From Stenotrophomonas hibiscicola ATCC 19867 (GTDB lineage Bacteria; Pseudomonadota; Gammaproteobacteria; Xanthomonadales; Xanthomonadaceae), in the NCBI RefSeq assembly GCF_000382065.1, contig NZ_KB907504.1, positions 62,001 through 126,000 on the forward strand: DNA of 64,000 nt, read 5' to 3'. The notes under the pieces are model-generated. The model had not been told where the DNA came from, ran no database searches, and was given only the letters and a program-made list of their open reading frames with translations. The position numbers and the translations under genes are program-made. Of this stretch, positions 1 through 7,785 are shown piece after piece. Each line of letters begins with the position of its first letter. Positions within the stretch are counted from its first letter, which is position 1.

Positions 1-8
1 CGGAGCAA

Positions 9-31
9 AGTCGAGCATGGCTCGACTCTAC
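9..31 (-). repeat. SMAG-type GTAG palindrome downstream of trpS
   Basis: Perfect 8-bp arms (AGTCGAGC/GCTCGACT) around a 3-nt loop, followed by CTAC, so GTAG leads on the minus strand. It lies 22 nt past the trpS stop, where it could stabilise or end the transcript. Belongs to the SMAG REP family of Stenotrophomonas. Confidence 0.85.
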
Positions 32-53
32 AAAGGGCAGGCAGGCCCGGCGA

Positions 54-1349
54 TCAGGTCCCTTCGCGCAGCACGGCCAGCGCGGCCAGCACGGCGTCCA
101 CTTCGGCTTCCAGCTTGAACAGTTCGCTCTGCAGCTGGTCGCCCTGCTCGGCCTGCTTGATCACCGCGATCAACTGCCCGGCATCGCGCGGCGAATCGAA
201 GCCCTCGCTCTGGATCAGCAGCGTGCCGTCACCGGCGGTCAGCTTGAAGTAGAAACGGCCGTCCTTCTCGCGGTACTGCTTGAACTGCGGCGGTGCCACG
301 CGGGCCACGCCGGCGTCCTCGCTGGCGATATCGCCGGCGGTGGACAGGTCACGCAGGCCCACCGCATGGCGCAGTTCCTCCAGCAGCGGTGCCGCCAGCT
401 GCTCACGCAGCTGCTGGCCACGGCGCTTGAGCAGCGCTTCGATCTTATCCGGCTCGGCCATCAGCGCGTTGTAGCGCTCGCGCAGCGGCGACAGCTCGCT
501 GTCGATGCGCTCGAACAGCTGCTGCTTGGCGTCACCCCAGCTGATGCCGGCGGCGAACGCCCTGGCGAATTCGGCGGTCTGTTCCGGGGTGGCGAAGGCC
601 TGGTACATCTGGAACAGCGCCGAGCCCTCGGTGTCCTTCGGCTCGCCCGGTGCGCGCGAATCGGTCAGGATCGAGAACACCAGCTTCTTCAGCTCCTCGC
701 GCGGCACGAACAGCGGAATGGTGTTGTGGTAGCTCTTGCTCATCTTGCGGCCATCCAGGCCGGCCAGCGTCGCCACCTGCTCGTCGATCACCACGTCCGG
801 CAGCGGGAAATACTCCTTGCCGTACACGTGGTTGAAGCGCTGGGCGAAATCGCGCGCCATCTCGATGTGCTGGATCTGGTCACGGCCCACCGGTACCTGG
901 TTGGCCTTGAAGATGAGGATATCGGCGGCCATCAGCACCGGGTACATGAACAGGCCGGCGCTGACGCCTGCATCCTCGTCCACGCCTTCCTCGCGGTTCT
1001 TGTCCACCGCCGCCTTGTAGGCGTGCGCGCGGTTGAGGATGCCCTTGCTGGCGATGGCGGTCAGGAACCACATCAGCTCGGTGGTCTCGCGGATGTCGCT
1101 CTGCCGGTAGAACCACACGTGTTCCGGGTCCAGGCCGCAGGCCAGCCAGCTGGCCGCGATCTCCAGGGTCGCGCGCTGGGTGCGCTGCGGGTCCTGTGAC
1201 TTGATCAGGCTGTGCAGGTCGGCCAGGAAGAAGAAGCTCTCGATCCCCGGCGCGCGGCTGGCCGCGATGGCCGGGCGGATGGCGCCAACGTAGTTGCCCA
1301 GGTGGGGCGTGCCGGAGGGAGTGATGCCGGTAAGGACTCGGGTGGTCAT
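54..1349 (-). CDS. trpS: Tryptophan--tRNA ligase (long form)
   Basis: Class I aminoacyl-tRNA synthetase that charges tRNA-Trp in the cytoplasm. The HIGH-equivalent motif TPHLGN is near residue 14 and the KMSKS motif (GRKMSKS) near residue 202. At 431 residues it is about 95 longer than the roughly 334-residue E. coli enzyme. The extra length is C-terminal and follows the anticodon-binding helical region; it contains GRFYFKLTAGDGTLLIQSEGF and resembles a small appended domain rather than frameshifted noise. The ATG start gives the normal N-terminus (MTTRVLTGITPSG). It is transcribed alone. The catalytic assignment is secure; the role of the extension is unknown to me. Confidence 0.96.
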   Translation of the reverse strand: MTTRVLTGITPSGTPHLGNYVGAIRPAIAASRAPGIESFFFLADLHSLIKSQDPQRTQRATLEIAASWLACGLDPEHVWFYRQSDIRETTELMWFLTAIASKGILNRAHAYKAAVDKNREEGVDEDAGVSAGLFMYPVLMAADILIFKANQVPVGRDQIQHIEMARDFAQRFNHVYGKEYFPLPDVVIDEQVATLAGLDGRKMSKSYHNTIPLFVPREELKKLVFSILTDSRAPGEPKDTEGSALFQMYQAFATPEQTAEFARAFAAGISWGDAKQQLFERIDSELSPLRERYNALMAEPDKIEALLKRRGQQLREQLAAPLLEELRHAVGLRDLSTAGDIASEDAGVARVAPPQFKQYREKDGRFYFKLTAGDGTLLIQSEGFDSPRDAGQLIAVIKQAEQGDQLQSELFKLEAEVDAVLAALAVLREGT

Positions 1350-1457
1350 GACTGCGTGGGGTAACCTTCGATGAACGGGGCCAGTTTACCTTGCACGCCA
1401 CCAACCCCGTCAGGGCCCGCGGCGCGTTCATTCACGCAACCCCGCTGGAGACGCCCG

Positions 1458-2258
1458 ATGAAACGCCTGCTGCCCCTGCTGCTTATCCTGCCTCTGGCCG
1501 GCTTCCGCCCGGCTCCGATGCCGCCGCCGGTCTACGAGGGCGGCCCCGTGCGCATGGCCCTGGTCGACCGCGACCGCGGCACCGAACTGCGCAGCTACCC
1601 CGCCGAGGGCCAGCGCTGGGTGGCCGGTGAGCGCGGTCACCGCTACGCCGTGCGCCTGTACAACGACAGCCCCCGCCGGGTGCTGGTGGTGCTGTCGGTG
1701 GACGGCGTCAACGCCATCTCCGGCGAAGATGCCGATCCCTCGCAGACCGGTTACGTGCTCAACCCCGGACAGCGCGCCGACATCACCGGCTGGCGCAAGA
1801 GCCAGGACGAAGTGGCGCAGTTCGTCTTCAGCAGCCCCAGCGGCAGCTATGCCAGCCGCACCGGCCGCCCCGACAACATCGGCGTGGTGGGCGTGGCCGT
1901 GTTCGAGGAAGCGCGCCGCTGGCGCCCTGAGCCGATCCTGCGCCGGGGCCTGCCACCGCCGGCCCCGGCTGCACAGGCCGAAGCGGCCGCCGATGCCAGC
2001 GCCAGCCGCATCGAGGGCTACGCCAGCAAGCCGCAGGCGCCGGCGCTGGGCACCGGCCACGGCGCGCGCGAGCAGTCCTCGGTGCGCGATACCGAGTTCG
2101 AGCGCGCCAGCCGCAGCCCGGCGCAGGTGTTGCAGCTGCGCTACGACAGCGCCCGCAACCTGCGCGCGCGCGGCATCCTGGTCGATTCGCCGTCACGCCT
2201 GCCGCGCGAACCGCAGGCGTTCCCCAACCGCTACGTGCCGGACCCGCCGGCACGCTGA
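1458..2258 (+). CDS. Secreted hypothetical protein
   Basis: 266 residues from the ATG at 1458, chosen because it begins a typical signal peptide (MKRLLPLLLILPLAGFRPAP); upstream in-frame ATGs would bury the signal. The middle (about residues 25-150) reads as a beta-rich domain (RYAVRLYNDSPRRVLVVLSVDGVNAISG, then VGVAVFEEARR). The C-terminal third is Pro/Ala/Arg-rich and low in complexity, ending in a charged segment. I recognise the pattern from Xanthomonadaceae hypothetical proteins but cannot name a function. Probably exported to the periplasm or outer membrane. It is transcribed divergently from trpS and followed by a strong hairpin at 2274-2310. Confidence 0.8.
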   Translation: MKRLLPLLLILPLAGFRPAPMPPPVYEGGPVRMALVDRDRGTELRSYPAEGQRWVAGERGHRYAVRLYNDSPRRVLVVLSVDGVNAISGEDADPSQTGYVLNPGQRADITGWRKSQDEVAQFVFSSPSGSYASRTGRPDNIGVVGVAVFEEARRWRPEPILRRGLPPPAPAAQAEAAADASASRIEGYASKPQAPALGTGHGAREQSSVRDTEFERASRSPAQVLQLRYDSARNLRARGILVDSPSRLPREPQAFPNRYVPDPPAR

Positions 2259-2273
2259 TCCTCCGCGCAGACA

Positions 2274-2310
2274 ACACAACGCCCGCAACCTTTCGGCGCG
2301 GGCGTTGTGT
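2274..2310. terminator. Hairpin between convergent genes
   Basis: Perfect 13-bp stem (ACACAACGCCCGC pairs with GCGGGCGTTGTGT) with an 11-nt loop, between the stops of the secreted protein and the csbD-like gene. There is no clear T-run on either side, so it may be a weak bidirectional terminator or an mRNA end-stabilising hairpin. Confidence 0.6.
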
Positions 2311-2330
2311 CGTGGGGGAAACCCGGGGGC

Positions 2331-2552
2331 TTACTTGTAATCCGGGTAATCCTTGCGCACGCTGTCTTCGAAATCCCGGACTTCCTTCTCGGCGCGGTCC
2401 TTGGCCCAGCCATAACGCTCCTGCAGGCGACCGGCCAGGTATTCGGCATTGCCTTCGGCCACATCGAAATCGTCGTTGGTCAGATCGCCCCACTTGGCCT
2501 GGGCCTTGCCCTTCAGCTGCGACCACTTGCCGGAAATGATGTCTTTGTTCAT
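2331..2552 (-). CDS. CsbD-family stress protein
   Basis: 73 residues beginning [18 protein letters not shown], the characteristic start of the CsbD family (small, charged, soluble proteins induced in general stress). The rest ([38 protein letters not shown]) is the usual helical pattern; length is normal. A purine-rich ribosome site (GGACTCCCAGCA upstream on the coding strand) precedes the ATG. The molecular role of the family is unknown. It neighbours an entericidin-like lipoprotein gene; both are typical stress or envelope genes. Confidence 0.93.
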   Translation of the reverse strand: MNKDIISGKWSQLKGKAQAKWGDLTNDDFDVAEGNAEYLAGRLQERYGWAKDRAEKEVRDFEDSVRKDYPDYK

Positions 2553-2701
2553 TGCTGGGAGTCCTTGGTTGCAACGGCGTTCTTACCGTGGTTCCAGCTT
2601 CGCGCAGTCGCTGTTGAGTACCGGTCAACCAGCAATGAAATGCGTGCTCACCTGCTTGAATGGTTCACTCCGCTTGCACAGCCGTGTGTGGCAGCGTGCA
2701 A

Positions 2702-2729
2702 GAAAAAGGCCGGGGATGATCCCCGGCCT
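2702..2729 (-). terminator. Rho-independent terminator of the entericidin-like gene
   Basis: On the minus strand a 9-bp GC-rich stem (AGGCCGGGG/CCCCGGCCT, 5-nt loop) runs into TTTTTCT, about 25 nt past the stop of the lipoprotein gene. This is the canonical intrinsic terminator layout. Confidence 0.85.
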
Positions 2730-2753
2730 CTTTCCTTCCGTTCCGCGCCGGGC

Positions 2754-2891
2754 TCAGTTGCCCTTGGCGGCATCCTCAACCTTCTCACCGGCCTTCTGCA
2801 CGTCCTTGCCGGCACCGGCCACAGTGTTGCAACCGGCCAGCAGGGCCACCGAGAACATCGACAACAGCATCAGGGCAACTACGCGCTTCAT
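2754..2891 (-). CDS. Entericidin A/B-like lipoprotein
   Basis: 45 residues: MKRVVALMLLSMFSVALLAGC is a lipoprotein signal with lipobox LLAGC (Cys at about 21). It is followed by NTVAGAGKDVQKAGEKVEDAAKGN, the short amphipathic tail typical of the entericidin family. The start at 2891 is preferred over in-frame upstream ATGs because it opens the signal peptide and has GGAGAAG upstream. Expected to be lipidated and anchored in the cell envelope. In enterobacteria the paired entericidins act as a toxin/antidote. Only one member is visible here, so a toxin-antitoxin role is not shown; similar single lipoproteins are common stress-induced genes. Confidence 0.9.
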   Translation of the reverse strand: MKRVVALMLLSMFSVALLAGCNTVAGAGKDVQKAGEKVEDAAKGN

Positions 2892-3053
2892 GGGCTTCTC
2901 CTTGGGTTCGCCGCTATACCGCTTCATTCGCGGATGGGATTCTTTCGCTCGGCGGGAGGGCACCAATGCCCACTGCCGCCGCGTGAAGTGCAATCTGGCG
3001 GCAGGGGCGTGGAGCGGGTGTGAACGGTTCGGCAATCCGTTCAGCAGGGGCGG

Positions 3054-3974
3054 TCAGTCGCGCATCAGGGTGGACTTGCCGAACAGGCTTTCGACCAGGT
3101 CAACGGCCAGTTCGGCGGTGGCATTCTGCTTGTCCAGCAAGGGGTTGAGCTCAACGATGTCCAGCGACCCCATGCGCCCGGTGTCGGCGATCATTTCCAT
3201 CACCAGCTGCGCCTCACGGTAGTTCACCCCGCCCGGCACGGTGGTGCCCACGCCCGGTGCGATGCTGGGGTCGAGGAAGTCCACATCAAAGCTGACATGC
3301 AGGTGGGTGTTCTCGTCGATACCGGCCAGCGCCGCCTCCACGGTGCGCTTCATGCCGTTCTCGTCGATGTAGCGCATGTCATAGACATCCACCTTGTGGG
3401 TCTTGATCAGGCGCTTTTCTTCCGGGTCCACCGAGCGGATACCGATCTGGTGCATCTGCGACGGGGTGATCGCCGGTGCGCTGCCGCCGAGGTGGGTCAG
3501 CGCCTCCGGGCCGAGGCCGCACAGGCAGGCCACCGGCATGCCGTGGATGTTGCCCGACGGGGTCACGTCACTGGTGTTGAAGTCCGAATGCGCATCCAGC
3601 CACAGCACGCGCAGGGTCTTGCCCTGCTCGCGGCACCAGCGCGCCACCGCAGTGATCGAACCGATGCCCAGGCAGTGGTCGCCGCCGAGCATGATCGGCA
3701 TGCGCCCGGCCTGCAGTTCGGCATAGCTGGCTTCCATCAGCGCGTGGTTCCACGCCACCACTTCATCCAGGTGCCGGTAACCTTCCACCGGCGCGGTCCA
3801 CGGGTTGCGCGGACCATCCAGATTGCCCAGGTCGCGCACGTCCACGCCACGCGCCTCCAGCGCCTCCGGCAGCCCAGCCACGCGCAGCGCTTCCGGCCCC
3901 AGCCGTGCACCGCGATGGCCCGCACCGACATCGGTGGGAACGCCAATCAACGATACGGAAATGGGATGGGCCAT
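3054..3974 (-). CDS. rocF: Arginase (ureohydrolase)
   Basis: Hydrolyses L-arginine to ornithine and urea using a di-manganese centre. 306 residues from the ATG at 3974, preceded at 7 nt by AGGAGG; an earlier in-frame ATG at 4004 has no better site. Metal-ligand motifs of the ureohydrolase family are intact: GGDHCLG, DAHSDFNT, and SFDVDFLDPSIAPGVGT(T)VPGG. Start MAHPISVSLIGVPTDVGAGHRG and length fit true arginases better than agmatinases. No urease or transporter gene is adjacent. A short hairpin (TGAACGG/CCGTTCA, about 3019-3041) follows the stop. Confidence 0.93.
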   Translation of the reverse strand: MAHPISVSLIGVPTDVGAGHRGARLGPEALRVAGLPEALEARGVDVRDLGNLDGPRNPWTAPVEGYRHLDEVVAWNHALMEASYAELQAGRMPIMLGGDHCLGIGSITAVARWCREQGKTLRVLWLDAHSDFNTSDVTPSGNIHGMPVACLCGLGPEALTHLGGSAPAITPSQMHQIGIRSVDPEEKRLIKTHKVDVYDMRYIDENGMKRTVEAALAGIDENTHLHVSFDVDFLDPSIAPGVGTTVPGGVNYREAQLVMEMIADTGRMGSLDIVELNPLLDKQNATAELAVDLVESLFGKSTLMRD

Positions 3975-4059
3975 GGGTGCCTCCTGCGGGGGAAAAAGAA
4001 GCACAGTCTAGCCAGAGCTGTGTGACACCACTCGCGGCGGTGCAGCAGGGCTGGCCCGC

Positions 4060-4449
4060 TCAACGCGCGCCCCGCTCGCGCAAGAGTGTGTGGATTTCCT
4101 GCAAGGCATCGATCTGACGCTGCTCAAAGTCCGTCCTTATGGTGGAACCTTTGACTGCAGCGTAGCCAACGACCAGCGCAAAGAGCCCTAATACCAACGT
4201 AACCGCATCCATCCTTCCTTCAAGAAAGAGCCATACCGCCGCGACAAGTCCGGCCAGCACCGCCACGCCCAGCAACTTGTAAACCCGTCCCCACCGTGTT
4301 GCCTGCTCTCTGTCCAGAAGCGACCGTCGATACCGCTCTTCATCCAGTAACTCTGTGGCACTGCAATGGATCAACAACTTGTAAGAAGTGCTGGAGCCGT
4401 CGTTAATGTTGACATCGCCATGAATGTCTCCCGACTTGAAGTCTCTCAT
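4060..4449 (-). CDS. Two-helix membrane protein of unknown function
   Basis: 129 residues. The N-terminus carries GDIHGDVNINDGS, a short repetitive polar segment. Two hydrophobic segments follow (about 59-75, LLGVAVLAGLVAAVWLF, and 81-99, AVTLVLGLFALVVGYAAV), separated by a short loop. The C-terminus (DFEQRQIDALQEIHTLLRERGAR) is a charged helix with coiled-coil character. Base composition is a little less GC-rich than its neighbours. I do not recognise a family. N- and C-termini would lie on the same side of the inner membrane. Small two-TM proteins like this are often accessory genes; no partner is apparent. Confidence 0.65.
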   Translation of the reverse strand: MRDFKSGDIHGDVNINDGSSTSYKLLIHCSATELLDEERYRRSLLDREQATRWGRVYKLLGVAVLAGLVAAVWLFLEGRMDAVTLVLGLFALVVGYAAVKGSTIRTDFEQRQIDALQEIHTLLRERGAR

Positions 4450-4591
4450 CGACTGGATCCTGGACCATTGCCACCGGCCACCCGATGGCGCCGTTCATCC
4501 CAAAGATATCGACAGAGATCGCCCCAACTGAACGGCGGTCCGCAAGACGTTGGGAACAGGCACACGAAAGTAATTTCACGCTAAGGCGTGG

Positions 4592-5356
4592 TCATTGCTT
4601 CCGCATCGGCGTCAGGCTCTGCACCTGGCCGTTGTTGCGCATCATGCACAGGAAGCGGCCATCGGGGTAATCGATGATCAGTTCCTGGTAGTCGCTACCC
4701 ACCGGCATCTGGGTCACCGGCGTGCCCTGCGCGCTCTTGCGCATGTTGCAGGAACCCAGCGCGGTATCGCCCGCCGGCGCGGGGGTGGCCACCGAGGACA
4801 CATTGCGGAACACCGCGCGGCAGCCGCCGTTCACCCACACCGAATGCCGCGTCAGCCCCCAGTTCTTGCCTTCCTCGCAGCGGGTACGGCTGAGCTGGCG
4901 CACGATTTCGACGTTGCCGCGGGTATTCAGATCGCACGACACCTGCTGCTGGCCGGTGGATTCGCAGGTGACTTCGCGGGGTAGCGCGGCATCCCCGGCG
5001 GCAGCGTCGCGAGGGCGAACGCTGTTTGCGGCGGGCGCAGGCGCACCACTGCTACTGACCTGACAGATGCCATTGGCGCCGCCACGGCCGGTGTAGCTGA
5101 TCTGCGGCGTGCCGTCATCGCTGCGGCTGATCGACAACGTGATACCACTGTTGGCATCGCGTGCTTCGAAATAGCGGTCGTTGAAGCGCTTCAGCGTGGC
5201 CTCGCGGCCCTGCACGTAGACCGGCCCGCCATCGTCGGCGTGAACATCGATGCCGCCCGGGCAGCTGGCGTTGAAGAACGGTACCGCAGCCATGGCCGGG
5301 GCCACGAAAGCGGCGGATACCAGTGCGACGGTGAGCGACAGGACGTGGCGACGCAT
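4592..5356 (-). CDS. DUF3011-containing secreted protein
   Basis: 254 residues. Start at 5356 is chosen because MRRHVLSLTVALVSAAFVAPAMA is a clean signal peptide (cleavage after AMA). The mature part holds a region with FNASCPGGIDVHADDGG and ISYTGRGGANGICQVSS, then a DUF3011-type module (about 135-195: VTCESTGQQQVSCDLNT...LSRTRCEEGKNWGL...VWVNGGCRAVF). Its paired cysteines and Trp/Gly pattern are typical; these modules occur in exported proteins of Xanthomonadaceae. A tail containing two more cysteines follows. Role unknown; probably periplasmic with several disulfides. Confidence 0.82.
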   Translation of the reverse strand: MRRHVLSLTVALVSAAFVAPAMAAVPFFNASCPGGIDVHADDGGPVYVQGREATLKRFNDRYFEARDANSGITLSISRSDDGTPQISYTGRGGANGICQVSSSGAPAPAANSVRPRDAAAGDAALPREVTCESTGQQQVSCDLNTRGNVEIVRQLSRTRCEEGKNWGLTRHSVWVNGGCRAVFRNVSSVATPAPAGDTALGSCNMRKSAQGTPVTQMPVGSDYQELIIDYPDGRFLCMMRNNGQVQSLTPMRKQ

Positions 5357-5715
5357 GTGCGGATCCCGAAGGGGCCCAGGTGGGCGTGTGGAGGCAGTAT
5401 GCGTGGGGCGTCGCTGGCTGTACGTGAGGAATATCAAGATCCGGGTGGTGCGCGTGGGGATTCATGTCTGGTAGGGTGTTCTGGAAGCCCTGCCGGGGAA
5501 GTTAAGCCAGCTTTACTTCCTGCGCCATGAAGGGCTGTGCGACAGCAATGACGCACCAGGATTCGTCGTTGGTTGCAGCCCCGCGCGATATGTCGCTTCT
5601 GGCATTGCGATGCTCGAAACGGGCCGAACGCGATAATTCATTCTTCCTTTCAGATCACCCGATGCCATCGAAACAAACGACTGGCAGGCGGGGATTTCGC
5701 GTGCGCATGATGAAT

Positions 5716-5925
5716 CGCCACCTGCAAAGGTGGTCGGGACTTCCAAGCCCGTGTTGTCAACGATGTATACGCTTGCCAGCCGGCGTCGTCCTTTCAGGGG
5801 CGGCGCCGGCTGGCAATCCGTTCGCCGATCGACGGCGGGCGGTGCGTGGGGGCCTCGTGCCCGCCGATTCGTTGACCCGGTCTTGGAAGCCACGCATCGC
5901 CCGCCACCCTCTTCGGGTGGCACCT
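5716..5925 (+). ncRNA. Structured leader RNA resembling C4 antisense RNA
   Basis: A stretch upstream of a small gene folds into nested elements visible by eye: hairpin CCACC/GGTGG (5718-5733); hairpin CGGG/CCCG (5735-5751) whose loop carries CTTCCAAG; long stem TTGCCAGCCGGCG/CGCCGGCTGGCAA (about 5773-5815); stem CGGCGGGC/GCCCGCCG (about 5833-5866); and CCACCC/GGGTGG near 5904-5920. The loop octamer CTTCCAAG (5740-5747) is exactly complementary to CTTGGAAG (5882-5889), and GTCAACG (5756-5762) to CGTTGAC (5870-5876). Two short antisense segments matching two downstream targets in the same transcript is the logic of C4 RNAs of phages P1/P7 and their chromosomal relatives. Family assignment is inference. 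Confidence 0.6.
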
Positions 5926-5948
5926 CTGTTGCCGACGAGGACGCCCGC

Positions 5949-6356
5949 ATGCCCAAAACCCATCACCCGTACCTGACCGCCACCCTGGGCGAGGCTGCCC
6001 TGCGCCTGCCGCCCGAACTGGCGCAGCCGTTGGAAGCCGCTTTCGCCGCCGCCAACGAGGCGCCCGCGCCCATCAACCTGCCCGGCTGCCTGCAGCGCAT
6101 CCACGCCGGGGACGCCGCCGATGGACAGCCGTGGCCGGGACCGGCAAGCACACCTGGCGACACGGTGGCCGCCGCACGCAGGGATCGCGCCGCAGTGGGC
6201 CTGGTGTCGCTGCTGGAGCTGTATCACGCCGCAGAGCGCGTGCGCGTGGACGGGGAAGAGAAAGACGATATCGGCGATGGCACGCGCGAGGGACTGATGC
6301 TGGCCTGCCGGGGGCTGGCGGAGTATGTGGCGTTGCAGGTGCAGGGGGCTCAGTAA
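5949..6356 (+). CDS. Small protein of unknown function behind the structured leader
   Basis: 135 residues from the ATG at 5949, with GAGGAC seven nucleotides upstream. MPKTHHPYLTATLGEAALRLPPELAQPLEAAF suggests an amphipathic N-terminal helix. The middle is Pro/Gly/Ala-rich and probably disordered; the C-terminus (VGLVSLLELYHAAERVRVDGEEKDDIGDGTREGLMLACRGLAEYVALQVQ) is helical. No signal peptide or membrane segment. The pattern (small soluble alpha-helical protein preceded by a conserved structured leader) recalls the DUF3077/DUF6124-type genes of pseudomonads, but I cannot claim homology. Regulation is probably post-transcriptional through the leader. Confidence 0.7.
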   Translation: MPKTHHPYLTATLGEAALRLPPELAQPLEAAFAAANEAPAPINLPGCLQRIHAGDAADGQPWPGPASTPGDTVAAARRDRAAVGLVSLLELYHAAERVRVDGEEKDDIGDGTREGLMLACRGLAEYVALQVQGAQ

Positions 6357-6435
6357 TGCAGAACGGTGGGATTCCAACGCACAGCGTCAACGCCTCGCTA
6401 CCCCGGCTATCGAATCAGGCTGACCCACTCCTGAA

Positions 6436-6759
6436 ATGCGCACACCCTATCCAAACCTGAAACCTGTTTTTGTTGAGCTGCGGCTGGACGAAGTGGATTC
6501 GCGCGGTGGCGCTGTTGCCGAGATGATCGCCTCCACCACGCGTCCCAAGGCGCTTTCCATAAGCCCTGAAGTCATGTGGTACAGCTTCGTCCTGAATGAC
6601 CGCGACATCACCCGCATCACACCTGGAACGCGGGCACACTGCACGATCTCCTTCATCAACCATGACGGTGCGAAAGAGGTATTTCCCTGTGGCACGGTGG
6701 CCGCCTTCGGAGACAGATCGTCAACAAGAGGGTTGATCCGCATCATTCGGATTGATTGA
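6436..6759 (+). CDS. Hypothetical beta-rich protein
   Basis: 107 residues with no signal or membrane segment. The sequence alternates hydrophobic and polar residues (VFVELRLDEVDSRGGAV, VMWYSFVLNDRDITRITPGTRAHCTISFIN, VFPCGTVAAFGDRSSTRGLIRIIRID), suggesting a small beta-barrel. The layout (strand, PGT turn, strand, G-V-strand) is loosely like the C-terminal barrel of EF-Tu-type proteins; this is only a resemblance. Base composition is lower in GC than core genes here, and the gene sits next to a toxin-antitoxin remnant, so it is probably accessory. The ATG has a weak ribosome site, and the opposite strand also has an open frame, so coding is likely rather than certain. Confidence 0.55.
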   Translation: MRTPYPNLKPVFVELRLDEVDSRGGAVAEMIASTTRPKALSISPEVMWYSFVLNDRDITRITPGTRAHCTISFINHDGAKEVFPCGTVAAFGDRSSTRGLIRIIRID

Positions 6760-6816
6760 GACTGATCGCACCGGACTTCTTGGGGCGGCGGAAGTGGAGC
6801 TCAGTGCCTTGATGCC

Positions 6817-7119
6817 TCACAGGGCACTGGCATGCAGGCGCACACCCAAGGCACGGGTCACCTTCAGGATGGTGGCGAAATCGGGGCTGCGTTCGCCGGA
6901 CAGTGCGCGGTAAAGACTCTCGCGCGACAGGCCCGCCGCGCGCGCAACCTTGCTCATACCCTGAGCGCGCGCGATGTCGCCGAGCGCCTTGGCAATGAAC
7001 GCGGAATCGCCGTCGCTTTCCTCGATGCAGGCGTCGAGATAGGCGGCCATTTCTTCGGGTGTCCGAAGGTGTTCGGCCACATCAAATGCTTTGAGTTCGA
7101 CTTTTTTCTTGGTCGCCAT
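6817..7119 (-). CDS. higA: HigA-type antitoxin (addiction module antidote)
   Basis: 100 residues, MATKKKVELKAFDVAEHLRTPEEMAAYLDACIEES..., with an intact XRE-like helix-turn-helix (MSKVARAAGLSRESLYRALSGERSPDFATILKVTRALG, about 55-92). This matches the putative addiction-module antidote family paired with Gp49-like (HigB/RelE fold) toxins. It should bind and neutralise the toxin and repress its own promoter upstream of higB. It starts 58 nt after the toxin stop, in the usual toxin-first order. The antitoxin is complete although its toxin is broken, a common end state of decay. Confidence 0.85.
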   Translation of the reverse strand: MATKKKVELKAFDVAEHLRTPEEMAAYLDACIEESDGDSAFIAKALGDIARAQGMSKVARAAGLSRESLYRALSGERSPDFATILKVTRALGVRLHASAL

Positions 7120-7177
7120 GATGGAACTGCTCCAGTACTTCGGTATTGATTCGTTTCGACTACAGCCGGTTCGACGC

Positions 7178-7464
7178 TCACAGGGCACGTGCAATCTCCC
7201 TGGCCTTTTCGATATCGCGTTGCTGTGAGCTTTTGTCACCTCCGACCAAAAGAACCAGCAACTGCCTGCCGCGCTGGGTGTAGTACAGGCGGTAGCCCGG
7301 CCCTGCATCGATACGCAGTTCGGAAATACCGTCCCCAGATGGCGGTGATCACCCGGATGGCCTTCGGCGAGCCGACCGATGCGGGCCAGGATGCGAGCGC
7401 GTGCAGTTACGTCCTTGAGAGCGTCAATCCATGCCGCGAACTGACGGGTACGCTGGATCTTCAT
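7178..7464 (-). pseudogene. higB: HigB-type toxin, frameshifted
   Basis: The 5' part encodes MKIQRTRQFAAWIDALKDVTARARILARIGRLAEGHPGDHRHLG, the usual opening of Gp49-like RelE-fold toxins. It then leaves frame at a run of four C (plus strand 7333-7336). One more G on the coding strand would restore DGISELRIDAGPGYRLYYTQRGRQLLVLLVGGDKSSQQRDIEKAREIARAL and a stop at 7178, a perfect family ending of about 95 residues. As given, translation runs on out of frame and could fuse into the higA frame. The toxin is therefore probably inactive, unless the missing base is a homopolymer sequencing error. Confidence 0.85.
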
Positions 7465-7669
7465 GGAAGATGTAGCCTACTGGCTACACATTTTCAACTA
7501 CGAGAAACGCGCATCGACCACGAAGCACGCGCACAGGCAGGTGGGACGCACCTCGTCAGGTGCAAGATGAGATAACAGCAAGGAAGGAAAAGAAGGGGAG
7601 AGACGCAGCAGAGAGCAGTGCTCGACCGATTACTGCGCCGCCGTGTCGAGCTGCACAACTGGAGTTTGG

Positions 7670-7745
7670 TGGTGCCGCTTATCCGAATCGAACGGATGAC
7701 CTACTGTTTACAAGACAGTTGCTCTACCAACTGAGCTAAAGCGGC
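7670..7745 (-). tRNA. tRNA-Thr (anticodon TGT)
   Basis: Read on the minus strand it gives a full 76-nt cloverleaf including encoded CCA. Acceptor stem is GCCGCTT/AAGCGGC, D-arm AGCTCAGTTGGTAGAGC, anticodon stem ACTGT/ACAGT with loop CTTGTAA, T-arm loop TTCGATT, discriminator A. The anticodon TGT reads ACA threonine codons. It stands alone between the higBA remnant and the SPOR protein gene. Confidence 0.98.
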
Positions 7746-7785
7746 ATGGGTGGTGCACCGGCGGCAGCGCCGCGGTCCGGGGATT

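Noticed and set aside
2754..2891. Entericidin toxin-antidote pair
   Set aside because: Only one lipoprotein gene is present; no second entericidin reading frame exists within the flanking 300 nt.
5716..6759. A prophage, suggested by the C4-like RNA and toxin-antitoxin genes
   Set aside because: No integrase, capsid, tail, lysis or terminase gene is seen on either strand, and no attachment-site repeats flank the region or the nearby tRNA-Thr gene.
7178..7464. Programmed frameshift in higB
   Set aside because: The site is a short G run without slippery heptamer, downstream stem or known precedent in this family; a simple one-base loss is more likely.
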